A stretch of 64,000 nucleotides of DNA, from assembly GCF_004138325.1 (NCBI RefSeq), contig NZ_SBLB01000001.1, forward strand, positions 1,931,855 through 1,995,854, given 5' to 3'. Positions 34,113 to 43,097 of the stretch are shown piece by piece. Within the stretch, counting starts at the first letter, position 1. Each line of letters starts with the position of its first letter. The stretch is from Spirosoma sordidisoli (GTDB lineage: Bacteria; Bacteroidota; Bacteroidia; Cytophagales; Spirosomataceae). Under the pieces are notes generated by a model. That model was given only the letters and a program-made list of their open reading frames with translations. It was not told the origin of the DNA and ran no database searches. The position numbers and the translations under genes were made by a program.

Positions 34113-35068
34113 ACAGCCAGCCGCTCGTTTCGCTGATCATCCTGAACTACAACCAGGTCGAGGTTACCTGCGCCCTGCTGGCGTCGGTACAGCAGCTGAC
34201 GTATCCATCGCTCGAAATCATCGTTGTCGATAACCATTCGACCCAGAACCCCGAACCGGCCCTGATGGCTATGGGCCTGCCGAACCTGCAGCTCATCGTT
34301 ACCAACGCCAACCTGGGTTTTGCGGGCGGCAACAACGCGGGTATCCGGCAGGCTACGGGCGATTTCCTGCTCATTCTCAACAACGATACCGAGCTGGCCC
34401 CCGACCTGATCGAGCGCCTGCTGGAACCCTTCGCCACCGACAACGCCATTGGGGTCACCTGCCCCAAGATTCGTTTTTTCGATCATCCGACCGTTATCCA
34501 GTACGCCGGCTACACGCCCCTGAACACCTATACCGGACAGGCCTGGGCCGTTGGCAGCCATCAGGTAGACCAAGGCCAGTTCGACCAGCCGGGCCCTACG
34601 CCCTTTGCCCACGGCGCGGCCATGCTGGTGAAGCGCGACGCCATCGAGCGGGCCGGCCTGCTGCCCGAGCTGTATTTTCTGTACTACGAAGAACTCGACT
34701 GGTGCATCCGGATCCGCGAGGCTGGCTATGTCATTTATTACCAGCCCTCGGCGCTGGTTTATCACAAAGAGTCGATATCCGTAGGCAAGGGGAACCCGAT
34801 GAAGGTGTATTACCAGACCCGAAACCGGATTCTGTTCATGCGCCGGAACGTGGCTCCGCCCCGGCTGCTGTTTTTTTTGCTGTACTACGCCGGCCTGGCT
34901 TTACCGAAAGCCATGGTGCGCTACAGCCTGCGTGGCCAACTATCATTTTTGAAGGCGCTGCTCAACGGCGTCGGCTGGAACCTGCGCCATAGCGTAGCCC
35001 GTCCGGCACCCCTGTCAGCCGACGCCATAACCCTGTTAACACCCCCTGTGTATGCGAATCGGAATTGA
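34109..35068 (+). CDS. Glycosyltransferase family 2 (rhamnosyltransferase-like)
   Basis: GT-A enzyme of 319 residues. Motifs: SLIILNYNQVEVTCALLASV, IIVVDNHSTQNPEP, NANLGFAGGNNAGIRQA (about 71-87), LLILNNDTEL (DxD-like), HGAAMLVKRDAIERAG and YYEELDWCIRIREAGY. This is the WbbL/RfbN type often described as rhamnosyl- or related transferases. It adds a sugar to the lipid-linked unit at the cytoplasmic face. It overlaps both neighbours (4 bp and 17 bp). Confidence 0.88.
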   Translation: MNSQPLVSLIILNYNQVEVTCALLASVQQLTYPSLEIIVVDNHSTQNPEPALMAMGLPNLQLIVTNANLGFAGGNNAGIRQATGDFLLILNNDTELAPDLIERLLEPFATDNAIGVTCPKIRFFDHPTVIQYAGYTPLNTYTGQAWAVGSHQVDQGQFDQPGPTPFAHGAAMLVKRDAIERAGLLPELYFLYYEELDWCIRIREAGYVIYYQPSALVYHKESISVGKGNPMKVYYQTRNRILFMRRNVAPPRLLFFLLYYAGLALPKAMVRYSLRGQLSFLKALLNGVGWNLRHSVARPAPLSADAITLLTPPVYANRN

Positions 35069-36221
35069 AGCTCAGCGGCTCCTCAGACCTCATAAACACG
35101 GTATGGACATTGTCGCGCTGGAGCTTATCAATGCCCTCCAGCAGATCGACCATGACAACGAGTATTTCATTTTTGTGCGCCCCGACGTGGACGAAGGCTG
35201 TCTTACCCTGCGCGAGAATTTTACGCTGGTCAAGGTAACGGGCAACAACTACGTGCACTGGGAGCAGGTGGCACTCCCGAAAGCCATCCGCGATTACCGG
35301 CTCGACGTGCTGCATTGCACCGCCAACACGGCTCCGCTGATGCCCGGCGTTCCGCTGATGCTGACCCTGCACGATGTGCTGTTTCTGATGCCCGCCTTCG
35401 GCGTTAATACCGCAACGGCCTATCAGCGCTTCGGCAACCGGTACCGGGCCCTGCTGGTTCGGCGGCTGATTCGGCGCTGCCATAAAATCCTGACGGTGTC
35501 GCATTTTGCCAGCCAGCAGATCAAGGGCGAGCTGAACCTGGCCAAAACGCCGATCGAGGTACTCTACAACGGCGTCAGCGCCCGGTTTTCGGAGCCCATC
35601 ACCGATCAGCAGCGCGACCGCGCCAGGGCCACGTACCATCTGCCCGAGCGGTTTATGCTTTTCCTGGGCAGTTCGGACCCGCGCAAAAACATGACAACGG
35701 TGCTGAAGGCTTTCATTCGCTACGGCCAGATCGACACCGATGTGCAGCTGGTAATCAGCGGCAAGCTCCCCGCGTTTCTGAAGCAGCTGCTCACCGCCGA
35801 GGAGTATGCGTTTGTGGAACAGCGCTGCCAGTTTATCGGCTACATCGACAACGACGACCTGCCGGCGCTCTATGGGCTGGCCGAAACGTTTCTGTTCCCG
35901 TCCATCAGCGAGGGCTTTGGCCTGCCTATTCTGGAAGCCATGGCCTGCGGCACCCCCGTTATCACGAGCCGGGTTACCTCCATGCCCGAGGTAGCCGGTG
36001 ATGCTGCGCTGCTGGTCGACCCGCACCAGCCCAACCAGATGGTGGTGGCCATGCACCGCCTTCGCCACGACCCGGCCCTCCGGCAAACGCTGATCGAACG
36101 TGGCCAAAAGCAGGTGGCCCGCTTCTCGTGGCAACGCTCAGCTCAACAACTGCTGGCTACCTACCGTACTTTTGCCCCGGCCCCGCAGTCGGTCACGGCA
36201 TCTACCTATTCAATGGCGTAA
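35052..36221 (+). CDS. Glycosyltransferase family 4
   Basis: GT-B enzyme, 389 residues. Visible: MRIGIEAQRLLRPHKHGMDI (N-terminal fold with the acceptor loop), DVLHCTANTAPLMPGVPLML, TLHDVLFLMP, KILTVSHFASQQIKGEL, MLFLGSSDPRKNMTTVLKAF (donor site) and SEGFGLPILEAMACGTPVIT (EX7E). Mannosyltransferase-like. It begins 17 bp before the stop of the GT2 gene in another frame, so translation is coupled. Confidence 0.9.
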   Translation: MRIGIEAQRLLRPHKHGMDIVALELINALQQIDHDNEYFIFVRPDVDEGCLTLRENFTLVKVTGNNYVHWEQVALPKAIRDYRLDVLHCTANTAPLMPGVPLMLTLHDVLFLMPAFGVNTATAYQRFGNRYRALLVRRLIRRCHKILTVSHFASQQIKGELNLAKTPIEVLYNGVSARFSEPITDQQRDRARATYHLPERFMLFLGSSDPRKNMTTVLKAFIRYGQIDTDVQLVISGKLPAFLKQLLTAEEYAFVEQRCQFIGYIDNDDLPALYGLAETFLFPSISEGFGLPILEAMACGTPVITSRVTSMPEVAGDAALLVDPHQPNQMVVAMHRLRHDPALRQTLIERGQKQVARFSWQRSAQQLLATYRTFAPAPQSVTASTYSMA

Positions 36222-36227
36222 TTAGCT

Positions 36228-37451
36228 ATGCAGCTCTTCCTCCTGTTATGTCTGGCCGTTGTGGCCTATACCTACGTCGGTTACGGGATCGTGATCACGA
36301 TCCTGGTAGCCCTACGGCGCTGGATCAAAGGTCGCCGGCCGCTCCCGGCCGATGATTCGTACAGTCCGCCGGTGACGCTGATCATTCCGGCCTACAACGA
36401 GATGGACTGCCTGCCCGCTAAACTCAGCAACTCGCGCGCGCTCGATTACCCCGCCGGGCAGCTCCGCTTTCTGTTCGTCACCGAAGGGTCGACCGATGGG
36501 TCTACGGCCTACCTCGAAGCCCTGCGCGACGCGGGCGACCCGCAGATCAGCGTCCTGGGCGGCACCGAACGGGCGGGCAAGGTAGCGGCCATGAACCAGG
36601 CCATGCAGCACGTCAGCACCCCGCTGGTCGTTTTCAGCGACGCCAATACCCAGCTCAACGCCCGCGCTATCCGTAATCTGGTGCGCCATTTCTACGACGA
36701 AAACGTGGGTGCGGTAGCGGGCGAAAAGCGCATCGAGGTGTTCGATGCCGAAGCGGCTGCGGGCGCGGGCGAAGGGCTCTACTGGAAATACGAATCATAC
36801 CTGAAGCGGAAAGATGCCGAACTGCATACGGTCGTTGGCGCGGCCGGGGAGCTGTTTGCCCTCCGTACCAGGCTGTACGAACCCGTAGAGACGGATACGC
36901 TGCTCGACGACTTCATGATTTCCCTGCGCATTGCGGGGCGGGGGTATCGGGTCGAGTATGAGCCCGATGCTTACGCGCTCGAGCGGCCTTCGTTCTCGAT
37001 CGTTGAGGAGAAAAAACGAAAAGTCCGGATTGCGGCCGGGGGTTTCCAGTCGATCCGGCGGCTGCTGTACCTGCTGAACGGATTCCGCTACGGCTGGTTG
37101 ACGTTTCAGTACGTGTCGCACCGGGTGCTGCGCTGGGCCGTTACGCCGTTTCTGTTGCCGCTGATCTGGCTGGCCAATCTGGCGCTGGTGCTGGGCATCG
37201 AACCCCTGTCGCCCCTGGCCTATGGTTTCTGGGTGCTGCTGTTTATTGGTCAGTGTGCGTTTTACGGAGCCGCCTGGCTGGGGTACCGGCTGGAGCATCG
37301 GCAATTGCGCGTCAAAGTGCTGTTTGTTCCGTTTTATTTCACCTTCATGAACGGTTGTGCCATACTGGGCTTCCAGCGCTACTGGCGTGGCAACACCTCC
37401 GGCATCTGGGAAAAAGCCCGTCGCGCCAACGATCTTCAGTTAGCCAAGTAG
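36228..37451 (+). CDS. Membrane glycosyltransferase family 2 (processive-like)
   Basis: 407 residues. N-terminal helix (LFLLLCLAVVAYTYVGYGIV), GT-A core with PVTLIIPAYNEMDCL, VTEGSTDGSTAYL, GKVAAMNQAM and VVFSDANTQL, the TDTLLDDFMISLR acceptor motif and KKRKVRIAAGGFQSI, then three C-terminal helices. The architecture resembles N-acetylglucosaminyltransferases of the PgaC/NodC type, though a non-processive role is possible. Last gene of the five-gene plus-strand operon; a hairpin sits on its stop codon. Confidence 0.87.
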   Translation: MQLFLLLCLAVVAYTYVGYGIVITILVALRRWIKGRRPLPADDSYSPPVTLIIPAYNEMDCLPAKLSNSRALDYPAGQLRFLFVTEGSTDGSTAYLEALRDAGDPQISVLGGTERAGKVAAMNQAMQHVSTPLVVFSDANTQLNARAIRNLVRHFYDENVGAVAGEKRIEVFDAEAAAGAGEGLYWKYESYLKRKDAELHTVVGAAGELFALRTRLYEPVETDTLLDDFMISLRIAGRGYRVEYEPDAYALERPSFSIVEEKKRKVRIAAGGFQSIRRLLYLLNGFRYGWLTFQYVSHRVLRWAVTPFLLPLIWLANLALVLGIEPLSPLAYGFWVLLFIGQCAFYGAAWLGYRLEHRQLRVKVLFVPFYFTFMNGCAILGFQRYWRGNTSGIWEKARRANDLQLAK

Positions 37452-37472
37452 AGACGCAACCCCTTGCGTCTC
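37451..37472 (+). terminator. Hairpin at the end of the operon
   Basis: GAGACGCAA and TTGCGTCTC pair around CCCC, beginning on the last base of the GT2 stop codon. It lacks a proper T-run, so it is a weak terminator candidate and may instead belong to the repeat mosaic that follows. Confidence 0.4.
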
Positions 37473-37967
37473 ATTCGCGGCAGCACCCTGACTGTGCCCT
37501 ACACCGTGGTCCGTGTCCTCACGGACCACCTACGCGACAGCAACAAACCATCCGGACAGAAGACGCAAAGGCCGGGCCGCCGGGCGGTTGCGTCTCTACG
37601 TGCGGTCAGGACGACAACCGCACAGGTACTGGTCGATACCATGCCATTTCCCCCTGACTGTGCCGATAGGCCAGCCAGGGGTGCAGACCGTGATCCCCGT
37701 GTATTATTCCCTGGAGCGTAGTCCGGGACGCGTAGCCCGATACGCGTCCCCGGTGCAGACACGAACCACCGGGCAGGTCCAACCCCTTGCGTCTTATTCG
37801 CCTTATCGACAGAACGGTTAGGAGACGCAAAGGCGGGGCCGCTGGTGCGGCTGCTTCACTACATCTGCCATCCCTGTCACTGGGGGCACGGTTCGCACCA
37901 CTGACTGGCCTATCGGCACAGTCAGGGTGGTGACGTCAAACCGCCCGGCAGCGATGAATCCTGGTTC
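37452..37967. repeat. Mosaic of dispersed palindromic repeats
   Basis: Gene-free, 516 bp. Components: hairpin GTGGTCCGTG/CACGGACCAC (37506-37529; also at 13305), core TACGCGACAGCAACA... (37531-37560; also at 11053), the AGACGCAA/TTGCGTCT pair (37560-37594), an inverted copy (37652-37678) and a direct copy (37896-37932) of the CTGACTGGCC-CGGCACAGTCAG element (also at 55459-55488), the block CCCCTTGCGTCT repeated at about 37460 and 37783, and TACGCGTCCCCGGTGC (37741-37756). Successive insertions of related elements are likely. Confidence 0.75.
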
Positions 37968-39152
37968 TTACTGGCTGACGCCTTTGGCGCTGTGGGGCGT
38001 GTGGAGGAACTGGTTCTTGGCCGTTTTCATCTTGTAGATCGACTTGATGAAGCTCGTGAAAAGAACCGGCAGCTTCAGCAGCTCGGCCGGGCCGATCTGA
38101 CGAATCAGGGCGTTGGGCGTTGAGATGTAGAACGTGATCAGCAACAGAGCCAGCTGAATGCCGGTAATCAGCAGAAAGACCGGACTGTTGACCAGCGCAC
38201 TGGCGATGACGGCCAGCAGCAACCCGCCCATCAACAGAATACGGGGTGGTATCAGCGTCTGAAACACCTTGTCGGCATAGTCGATGTTGCCTTCCAGCAA
38301 CGACCGGATTCCAGACCGGAAATTCAGCCGCAGGTATTTGTACTGAGCCGCAATCCAGCGGGTGCGCTGCCGTTCGAAAACCGCTTCGTTGGGCACCTTT
38401 TCATCGTATACGAAGGCGTTGGCTACGTAGGTAAACGGAATTCGCTGACTCAGCAGCCGCATCTCCAGTTCTTTGTCGAACCCACCCACCGCCTGTACCT
38501 CCGGCATGATCTGCCGCAGCAGCGCGTATTCGAACGCCATACCCGAGCCAATGAGCGCGGCCGACAAGCCTACCGACCGGTGGCCCTGCCGGAAAATATG
38601 GTTGTTGATTTCTTCGCTGATGGCGTCCAGCACCGCCACGCTGCTGTCGGTATTCTTGGCCACCCGATGCCCCTGTACAATGCGCCAGCCCTGCTGAAAG
38701 GCCGTGTTGATTTGTTGCAGAAAGTCAGGCGCCATCAGGTTATCGGCGTCCAGGATAACGGCGATGTCGTACGTAGTGGGCAGCTGCTGCAACGCCACAT
38801 TGAGCGCCTTGGCCTTGGTCGACTTCTCGAACGACACTTCGATGACCTGGATCGGAAGCTTTCGCAGGGTCTGGATGGTTTCGGGCTGCAGCGAATCGGC
38901 AATCACGATTACGTCGTACATCGATGCCGGGTAGGTTTGCAGCAAGCCCTGCTGCGCCGACTCCAGAATGACGCCATCTTCGCGATAGGCCGGAATCAGC
39001 ACCGCAATGCGCTGGCTCGTGGCCGCGTAGGTCCGAACCATATTTTTGTTTTTCCGAAGCCGGCCCGCCAGCGCAAAAAACAGCAGGTACAGCACAACGA
39101 GACCCGTGTATAGAAACAGAGCGGCAGCCGCCCACTGAAAAATAAGTACCAT
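37968..39152 (-). CDS. Membrane glycosyltransferase family 2
   Basis: 394 residues. N-terminal helix (about 5-27), GT2 core IAVLIPAYREDGVILE, VIVIADSLQPETIQ, KAKALNVALQQL, AVILDADNLMAPDFL and the QRTRW acceptor motif (ERQRTRWIAAQ, about 259-269), then C-terminal helices from about 295. The full D, DxD, D, (Q/R)xxRW pattern suggests a processive polymer-forming enzyme. It is opposite in strand to the main operon and 12 bp after another GT2 gene, forming a two-gene minus-strand unit within the locus. Confidence 0.87.
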   Translation of the reverse strand: MVLIFQWAAAALFLYTGLVVLYLLFFALAGRLRKNKNMVRTYAATSQRIAVLIPAYREDGVILESAQQGLLQTYPASMYDVIVIADSLQPETIQTLRKLPIQVIEVSFEKSTKAKALNVALQQLPTTYDIAVILDADNLMAPDFLQQINTAFQQGWRIVQGHRVAKNTDSSVAVLDAISEEINNHIFRQGHRSVGLSAALIGSGMAFEYALLRQIMPEVQAVGGFDKELEMRLLSQRIPFTYVANAFVYDEKVPNEAVFERQRTRWIAAQYKYLRLNFRSGIRSLLEGNIDYADKVFQTLIPPRILLMGGLLLAVIASALVNSPVFLLITGIQLALLLITFYISTPNALIRQIGPAELLKLPVLFTSFIKSIYKMKTAKNQFLHTPHSAKGVSQ

Positions 39153-39164
39153 AATACGAAGCAG

Positions 39165-39962
39165 TTAAGCCATTAATCGTTTCCACTCGCGCCGGAGCCG
39201 CATCGTAAACGCCTGCCCCAGTCCGCCCGACTCCAGCAGCCGGCGATCGCTGGTGCGGGCGCGGGCTTTGGGCGACGACACCCGGTATAAACGACCGCGT
39301 TCCATCAGGCAAAGGGCCATCCAGCCGTCTTCGCAGGGCCCGCTTTTATGATTCACTGTACCGGTATGACCGGCGTTGAGATTGAAGCCACCCACGGCCA
39401 GCGCGTCGGCCCGCCGGAAGGCGAAGTTGAACCCCAGCACGTTGGTGGGCTCGCTGGTCCGGCTGCGCATCAGCGACGCCAGCCGCGACGCCCGTTCGTA
39501 GAGGGCCAGCTGCAGGGGCGAGGTCCGGGCGCTGGGAATAAACGAGTAGGTGCCGTAGGTGCAGCTCACGGCCGGGTTCTCCAGCGGTTTGATGATGGTA
39601 TTGAGCCAGGTAGGCGGATACACACTATCGGCGTCGGCGTTGGCAATGTAGATGCCCCGGGCCGCTTCGAGCCCGGCCTGCCGCGCGTAGGCCACGCCCT
39701 GCTGCTGTACGAACAGAGACCGAACCCCGTACTGGTCGAGCAGGGCCTGGGTCCGATCGGTCGAGTTGTTGTTGGCAATGATCAGCTCGACCCGGTAAGA
39801 CGTTACCTGAGCCGCCATCGACTTCAGCAGTCGCTCAATCGTCTTTTCTTCATTATAGGCCGGAACAACAATAGACACCTCGGGGTCGTCGACCAGAAAG
39901 CGCTTCAGTTGCTGGCGGAGTTCGGTAATACCGGTGGATGGTTTGTGTGAGATAGCGGCCAT
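39165..39962 (-). CDS. Glycosyltransferase family 2
   Basis: 265 residues from ATG 39962 (MAAISHKPSTGITELR); a longer in-frame start at 39983 is possible. Motifs: EVSIVVPAYNEEKTIERLLK, LIIANNNSTDRTQALLD, QGVAYARQAGLEAARG and IANADADSVYPPTWL (DxD region). It lacks a C-terminal membrane domain, so it is likely a soluble or peripheral transferase. First of the two minus-strand genes. The AT-rich gap before it (39963-40133) is shared with the divergent GT2 gene. Confidence 0.87.
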   Translation of the reverse strand: MAAISHKPSTGITELRQQLKRFLVDDPEVSIVVPAYNEEKTIERLLKSMAAQVTSYRVELIIANNNSTDRTQALLDQYGVRSLFVQQQGVAYARQAGLEAARGIYIANADADSVYPPTWLNTIIKPLENPAVSCTYGTYSFIPSARTSPLQLALYERASRLASLMRSRTSEPTNVLGFNFAFRRADALAVGGFNLNAGHTGTVNHKSGPCEDGWMALCLMERGRLYRVSSPKARARTSDRRLLESGGLGQAFTMRLRREWKRLMA

Positions 39963-40133
39963 AGGAGCACGAATTTCACACAAGTATAATGCTATAATTT
40001 ATGATAATCCATATTAAGTAAACAATTGAGTTGTTAAAATTCGATTAACCTATTTTTTATTAACAAAACATATGCCTTATTTGAATGTATTTGTCATTCA
40101 GCACACTTACAGAGCCGTTCTATCCTGACTTGT

Positions 40134-40970
40134 ATGAAGAAACGACCTACCTGTAGCCTGTTAATATCTACCTACAACTGGCCCGATGCCCTGCGGCTTT
40201 GCCTGTTGAGTGCGTTCCGGCAGAGTGTTCTTCCGAACGAGATTATTGTCTGCGATGACGGCTCCCGCGACGATACCCGGCAGCTGATCGATCAGCTCCG
40301 GCCGCTGAGTCCGGTGCCGCTGCTTCATGTCTGGCAACCCGACGAAGGGTTTCAGCTGGCCCGCATCCGCAACAAAGGACTGGCGCGGTCCAGCTATCAG
40401 TACATCCTGCAGATCGACAGCGACATCATTCTGCACCGCCATTACGTAAAAGACCAGCTGGCCAACGCGCGCCAGGGATTCTTTTTCTCGGGAAACCGGT
40501 ATTACCTATCGCCCGACGAATCGACCCGGCTCCTGGCCGATCCGGCTGCGAGCGAGCATATTCCGTTCAAACTGAACAAGATGAGCTGGCGTCGGCTACG
40601 GCTTCCGGTTTTGCAGAACCCCATGCGCTGGTATTACCACTGGCCGACCGAGTACCTGTATACTACGGGCTGTAACATGGCTTTCTGGCGGCAGGACCTG
40701 GTCGACGTGAATGGCTACGACGAAAGTTTCAAGGGGTGGGGCTGGGAGGATACCGACCTGGCGCTGCGGCTGATGAACAAGAACGTTAGCCTGCAATTCA
40801 TTCGGTTCGGCGCCATCCAGTTTCATATCTACCACCGCGAAGTCAGCCCCGACAAGCGGAACGAGAACTACGCCCGGGCTATGGTGTCGAAGGAGAAAAA
40901 AATCATCTACTGTCAGCAGGGGATGAGTCAGTATCTGCTGGCAGCCAACCACCAGCCGGCTATCGTTTAA
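40134..40970 (+). CDS. Glycosyltransferase family 2 with galactosyltransferase-type C-terminus
   Basis: 278 residues. N-terminal GT-A motifs CSLLISTYNWPDALRLCLLS, IIVCDDGSRDDTRQL, ARIRNKGLARSS and LQIDSDIILHRH, followed by the glyco_transf_7C-like block GYDESFKGWGWEDTDLALRL (about 200-219), where the WED motif binds the acceptor or donor. This class includes chondroitin-polymerase-like and galactosyl/GalNAc transferases; the real donor is unknown. Followed after 25 bp by the acyltransferase gene. Confidence 0.88.
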   Translation: MKKRPTCSLLISTYNWPDALRLCLLSAFRQSVLPNEIIVCDDGSRDDTRQLIDQLRPLSPVPLLHVWQPDEGFQLARIRNKGLARSSYQYILQIDSDIILHRHYVKDQLANARQGFFFSGNRYYLSPDESTRLLADPAASEHIPFKLNKMSWRRLRLPVLQNPMRWYYHWPTEYLYTTGCNMAFWRQDLVDVNGYDESFKGWGWEDTDLALRLMNKNVSLQFIRFGAIQFHIYHREVSPDKRNENYARAMVSKEKKIIYCQQGMSQYLLAANHQPAIV

Positions 40971-40995
40971 GGCTGGCTACTACCGAATTTTCTGT

Positions 40996-41634
40996 ATGGT
41001 CATGACTATTGCGCACAGGGTTGCCGACAACCCGCGTCTGAAACAACTTATTCATTATCTGCTCATTCCGAAAGGGCAAGCGCGTCCGCGGTGGTGGGTG
41101 AGCTGGTTCGTGAATCCGTTTATCCATAAGAAAGGCAAAGGAGCCCGCATCTGCCGGTCGGCCAGACTGGACGTGCTGCCGTTCCGAAAATTTGAGCTGG
41201 CCGATCATGCCACTATCGAAGACTTCTGCGTGATCAACAACGGGGTTGGCGATGTTACCATCGGGCCCAGCTCGCGGGTAGGCATCAGCAGTGTGGTCAT
41301 CGGCCCCGTCCGGATCGGCACGCAGGTTATCATTGCGCAGCACGTGGTTATTTCGGGGCTGAACCACAGCTACGAATCGCTCGACAAACCCATCCGCCTG
41401 CAACCACCCACCAGCCGCTGTGTGGTGATTGAAGACGAATGCTGGATTGGGGCCAACGCGGTCATCACGGCCGGGGTGCGGATCGGTAAGCACTCGGTGG
41501 TAGCGGCTGGCAGTATCGTTACGAAAGATGTGCCCCCCTATTCGGTGGTGGGCGGGAATCCGGCGCGTTTGCTCAAAGCGTATAATCCCGAAAGCCAGTC
41601 GTGGGAAAAAGTACGCCCTCAACCGGTTAGCTGA
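40996..41634 (+). CDS. Hexapeptide-repeat acyltransferase
   Basis: 212-residue left-handed beta-helix protein of the WcaF/Maa/LacA class. Hexapeptide repeats run from about 68 to 190 (VTIGPSSRVGISSVVIGPVR, IGANAVITAGVRIGKHSVVA), and the loop SGLNHSYESLDKPIRLQPP carries the likely catalytic His. C-terminal SVVGGNPARLLK is typical. It probably O-acetylates the polysaccharide, using acetyl-CoA. In operon with the GT2 gene upstream. Confidence 0.9.
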   Translation: MVMTIAHRVADNPRLKQLIHYLLIPKGQARPRWWVSWFVNPFIHKKGKGARICRSARLDVLPFRKFELADHATIEDFCVINNGVGDVTIGPSSRVGISSVVIGPVRIGTQVIIAQHVVISGLNHSYESLDKPIRLQPPTSRCVVIEDECWIGANAVITAGVRIGKHSVVAAGSIVTKDVPPYSVVGGNPARLLKAYNPESQSWEKVRPQPVS

Positions 41635-41765
41635 GTTAGTATTCGGGGCTTGGAAGGCAATTCTGCGCCGGGGTTCTATGAACAGGGCGCCCCGCTGGGG
41701 CTCGAGAGCTTGTTTGGGGAAGTTATCTGCTGAATTTAGTCGGCTCGAGGGGCCGCCTTTTACAC

Positions 41766-41829
41766 CCCCCAGCCCCCTAAAGGGGGAGCCGTCCGCGCCG
41801 AATGGGCTCCCCCTTTAGGGGGCTGGGGG
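41766..41829. repeat. 25-bp perfect palindrome with CCCCCTAAAGGGGG core
   Basis: Arms 41766-41790 and 41805-41829 are exact complements; each contains CCCCCTAAAGGGGG, itself palindromic, so the region can fold in more than one way. An A-run follows. I recall similar CCCCTAAAGGGG elements as intergenic repeats in many Bacteroidota genomes. Confidence 0.8.
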
Positions 41830-41905
41830 TAAAAAAACGGGTCTCATCACGGCTTTAACTTCTCAACTGACTTCCCTAAACAACCCCTAAAGGGACGGCC
41901 GGCCG

Positions 41906-41932
41906 CTGCCGGAGCCGTCCGCGCTCCGGCAG
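41906..41932. repeat. Short hairpin sharing sequence with the 25-bp palindrome
   Basis: CTGCCGGAGC and GCTCCGGCAG pair around a 7-nt loop. It shares GGAGCCGTCCGCGC with the neighbouring palindrome's loop, and CCCCTAAAGGG (41885-41895) precedes it. This suggests a second, diverged copy of the element. The rest of 41635-42050 holds no gene. Confidence 0.6.
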
Positions 41933-42050
41933 CTTTTCCACGCCTGCTCTGACCTTTCCCAGCAGCCTTGCTAAAGTTATCAGAAAGACCTCGTCGTTCC
42001 GCGTCCACGCTGGTCATCTCAGTAACTTAGCTGTGATCACAGATATACCC

Positions 42051-42533
42051 TTACAACCGGTATCGGTTGGCAGGCAGGGTAACCGTCTCCAGCCAGTAGC
42101 TGCCCAATGTCTGGAAATACAGCAACCACTGATCATAATCGACCGGTTTTTTCAGGTAAGAAGAAGCGCCCAACTCGTACGTTTTGAGGATGTCAGCGCT
42201 ATTATCTGATGAGCTAAACGTCACCACCGGAACCTGACCCAGCGGAAAAGGCATGTTTTTTATGTACTCCAGCAACGCCAGACCATCGATCCGGTCGGGC
42301 ATGTATAAATCCATCAGGATCAGCTTCGGAATCTCCCACTCCTGATAGGTCCAGGCGTCCAGCTGCACCAGAGCCTCTTTCGGCGAGCGGGCCCAGATAA
42401 CCTGCACGTTGGGAAGACTTTGCTGAACAATCTTCTGAATCAGCGTTCCCTGATCTTCGTTATCCTCAACGAGAAAGATGCGCACTGGTTTAGAAGCAGT
42501 TCGACTACTGATTGAATGTCCGGTAAGTTTCAT
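42051..42533 (-). CDS. Stand-alone response regulator (receiver only)
   Basis: 160 residues: receiver with acidic pocket VEDNED (22-27), phospho-acceptor Asp75 (LILMDLYMPD), Ser/Thr in VVTFSSSDNS and Lys in YLKKPVDYDQW. The Asp-to-Lys layout is that of Rcp1-like single-domain regulators common in Cytophagales. Tail NRYRL. It lies at the end of the polysaccharide locus without a neighbouring kinase, mirroring the receiver gene at 32486. Confidence 0.9.
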   Translation of the reverse strand: MKLTGHSISSRTASKPVRIFLVEDNEDQGTLIQKIVQQSLPNVQVIWARSPKEALVQLDAWTYQEWEIPKLILMDLYMPDRIDGLALLEYIKNMPFPLGQVPVVTFSSSDNSADILKTYELGASSYLKKPVDYDQWLLYFQTLGSYWLETVTLPANRYRL

Positions 42534-43003
42534 AAAGCAGGGAGGTTAGCCTGTCAATATAACAAACTATTTATCAAATAGATTAAATAGTCTATTGGTC
42601 ATTTTCAGGTGTATACGTTGATCATCAACCGTTTTTGTGACCGGACATGCGTTTATGAGCCAGCCTCTGCCTGTCAGCTGTCGCCAGAGATGAATGTTCA
42701 TCAAAGGCCCGCCACGATGACCCGGTGGCTTGCTTTCGGTCAGAAACCAATACCAGAAACCACCCGTATCCCGGCAGGATGAGTCCGTTCAGGCGGTCCG
42801 GGCCTGCTTTCGGTTCATCGATCCGGCAGACGCCCTCGTTGTTCTGTCCTTTCGGATCCATGGCCGTCAACGGAAAATAGAATCAACGTTTTAACGTATA
42901 GACACTTGCGTCGGCCGACTGTCCCGACTTCCGGGTCGCCAGTGAGCAAACGGTCTGTCTGTTTTCGTCTGGTCGTGGGCTCGGCTCCGGGTGCTATCGA
43001 CCA
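42534..43003. other. Gap without a supported gene
   Basis: A minus-strand frame at 42625-42861 (MDPKGQNNEGVCRIDEPKAG) could encode a 78-residue peptide but has no recognisable domain and no promoter box. The first 60 bp (42534-42600) are AT-rich and likely hold the promoter of the receiver gene. Confidence 0.4.
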
Positions 43004-43038
43004 CAAAAAACCCCGGCAACAGCGTCGCCGGGGTTTTC
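43004..43038 (-). terminator. Terminator of the 1036-residue adhesin gene
   Basis: AAAACCCCGGC and GCCGGGGTTTT pair around an 8-nt loop; on the minus strand the stem is followed by a run of Ts. It lies 60 bp past the adhesin stop codon. Confidence 0.8.
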
Positions 43039-43097
43039 TAACTATCCTCTCAATATACTATCTTCATAGGGTTGGGCTCATGAGCCCAACGCCTGTA

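Noticed and set aside
42625..42870. Possible 81-residue minus-strand protein
   Set aside because: No domain, promoter box or clear start; mentioned only in the gap entry.
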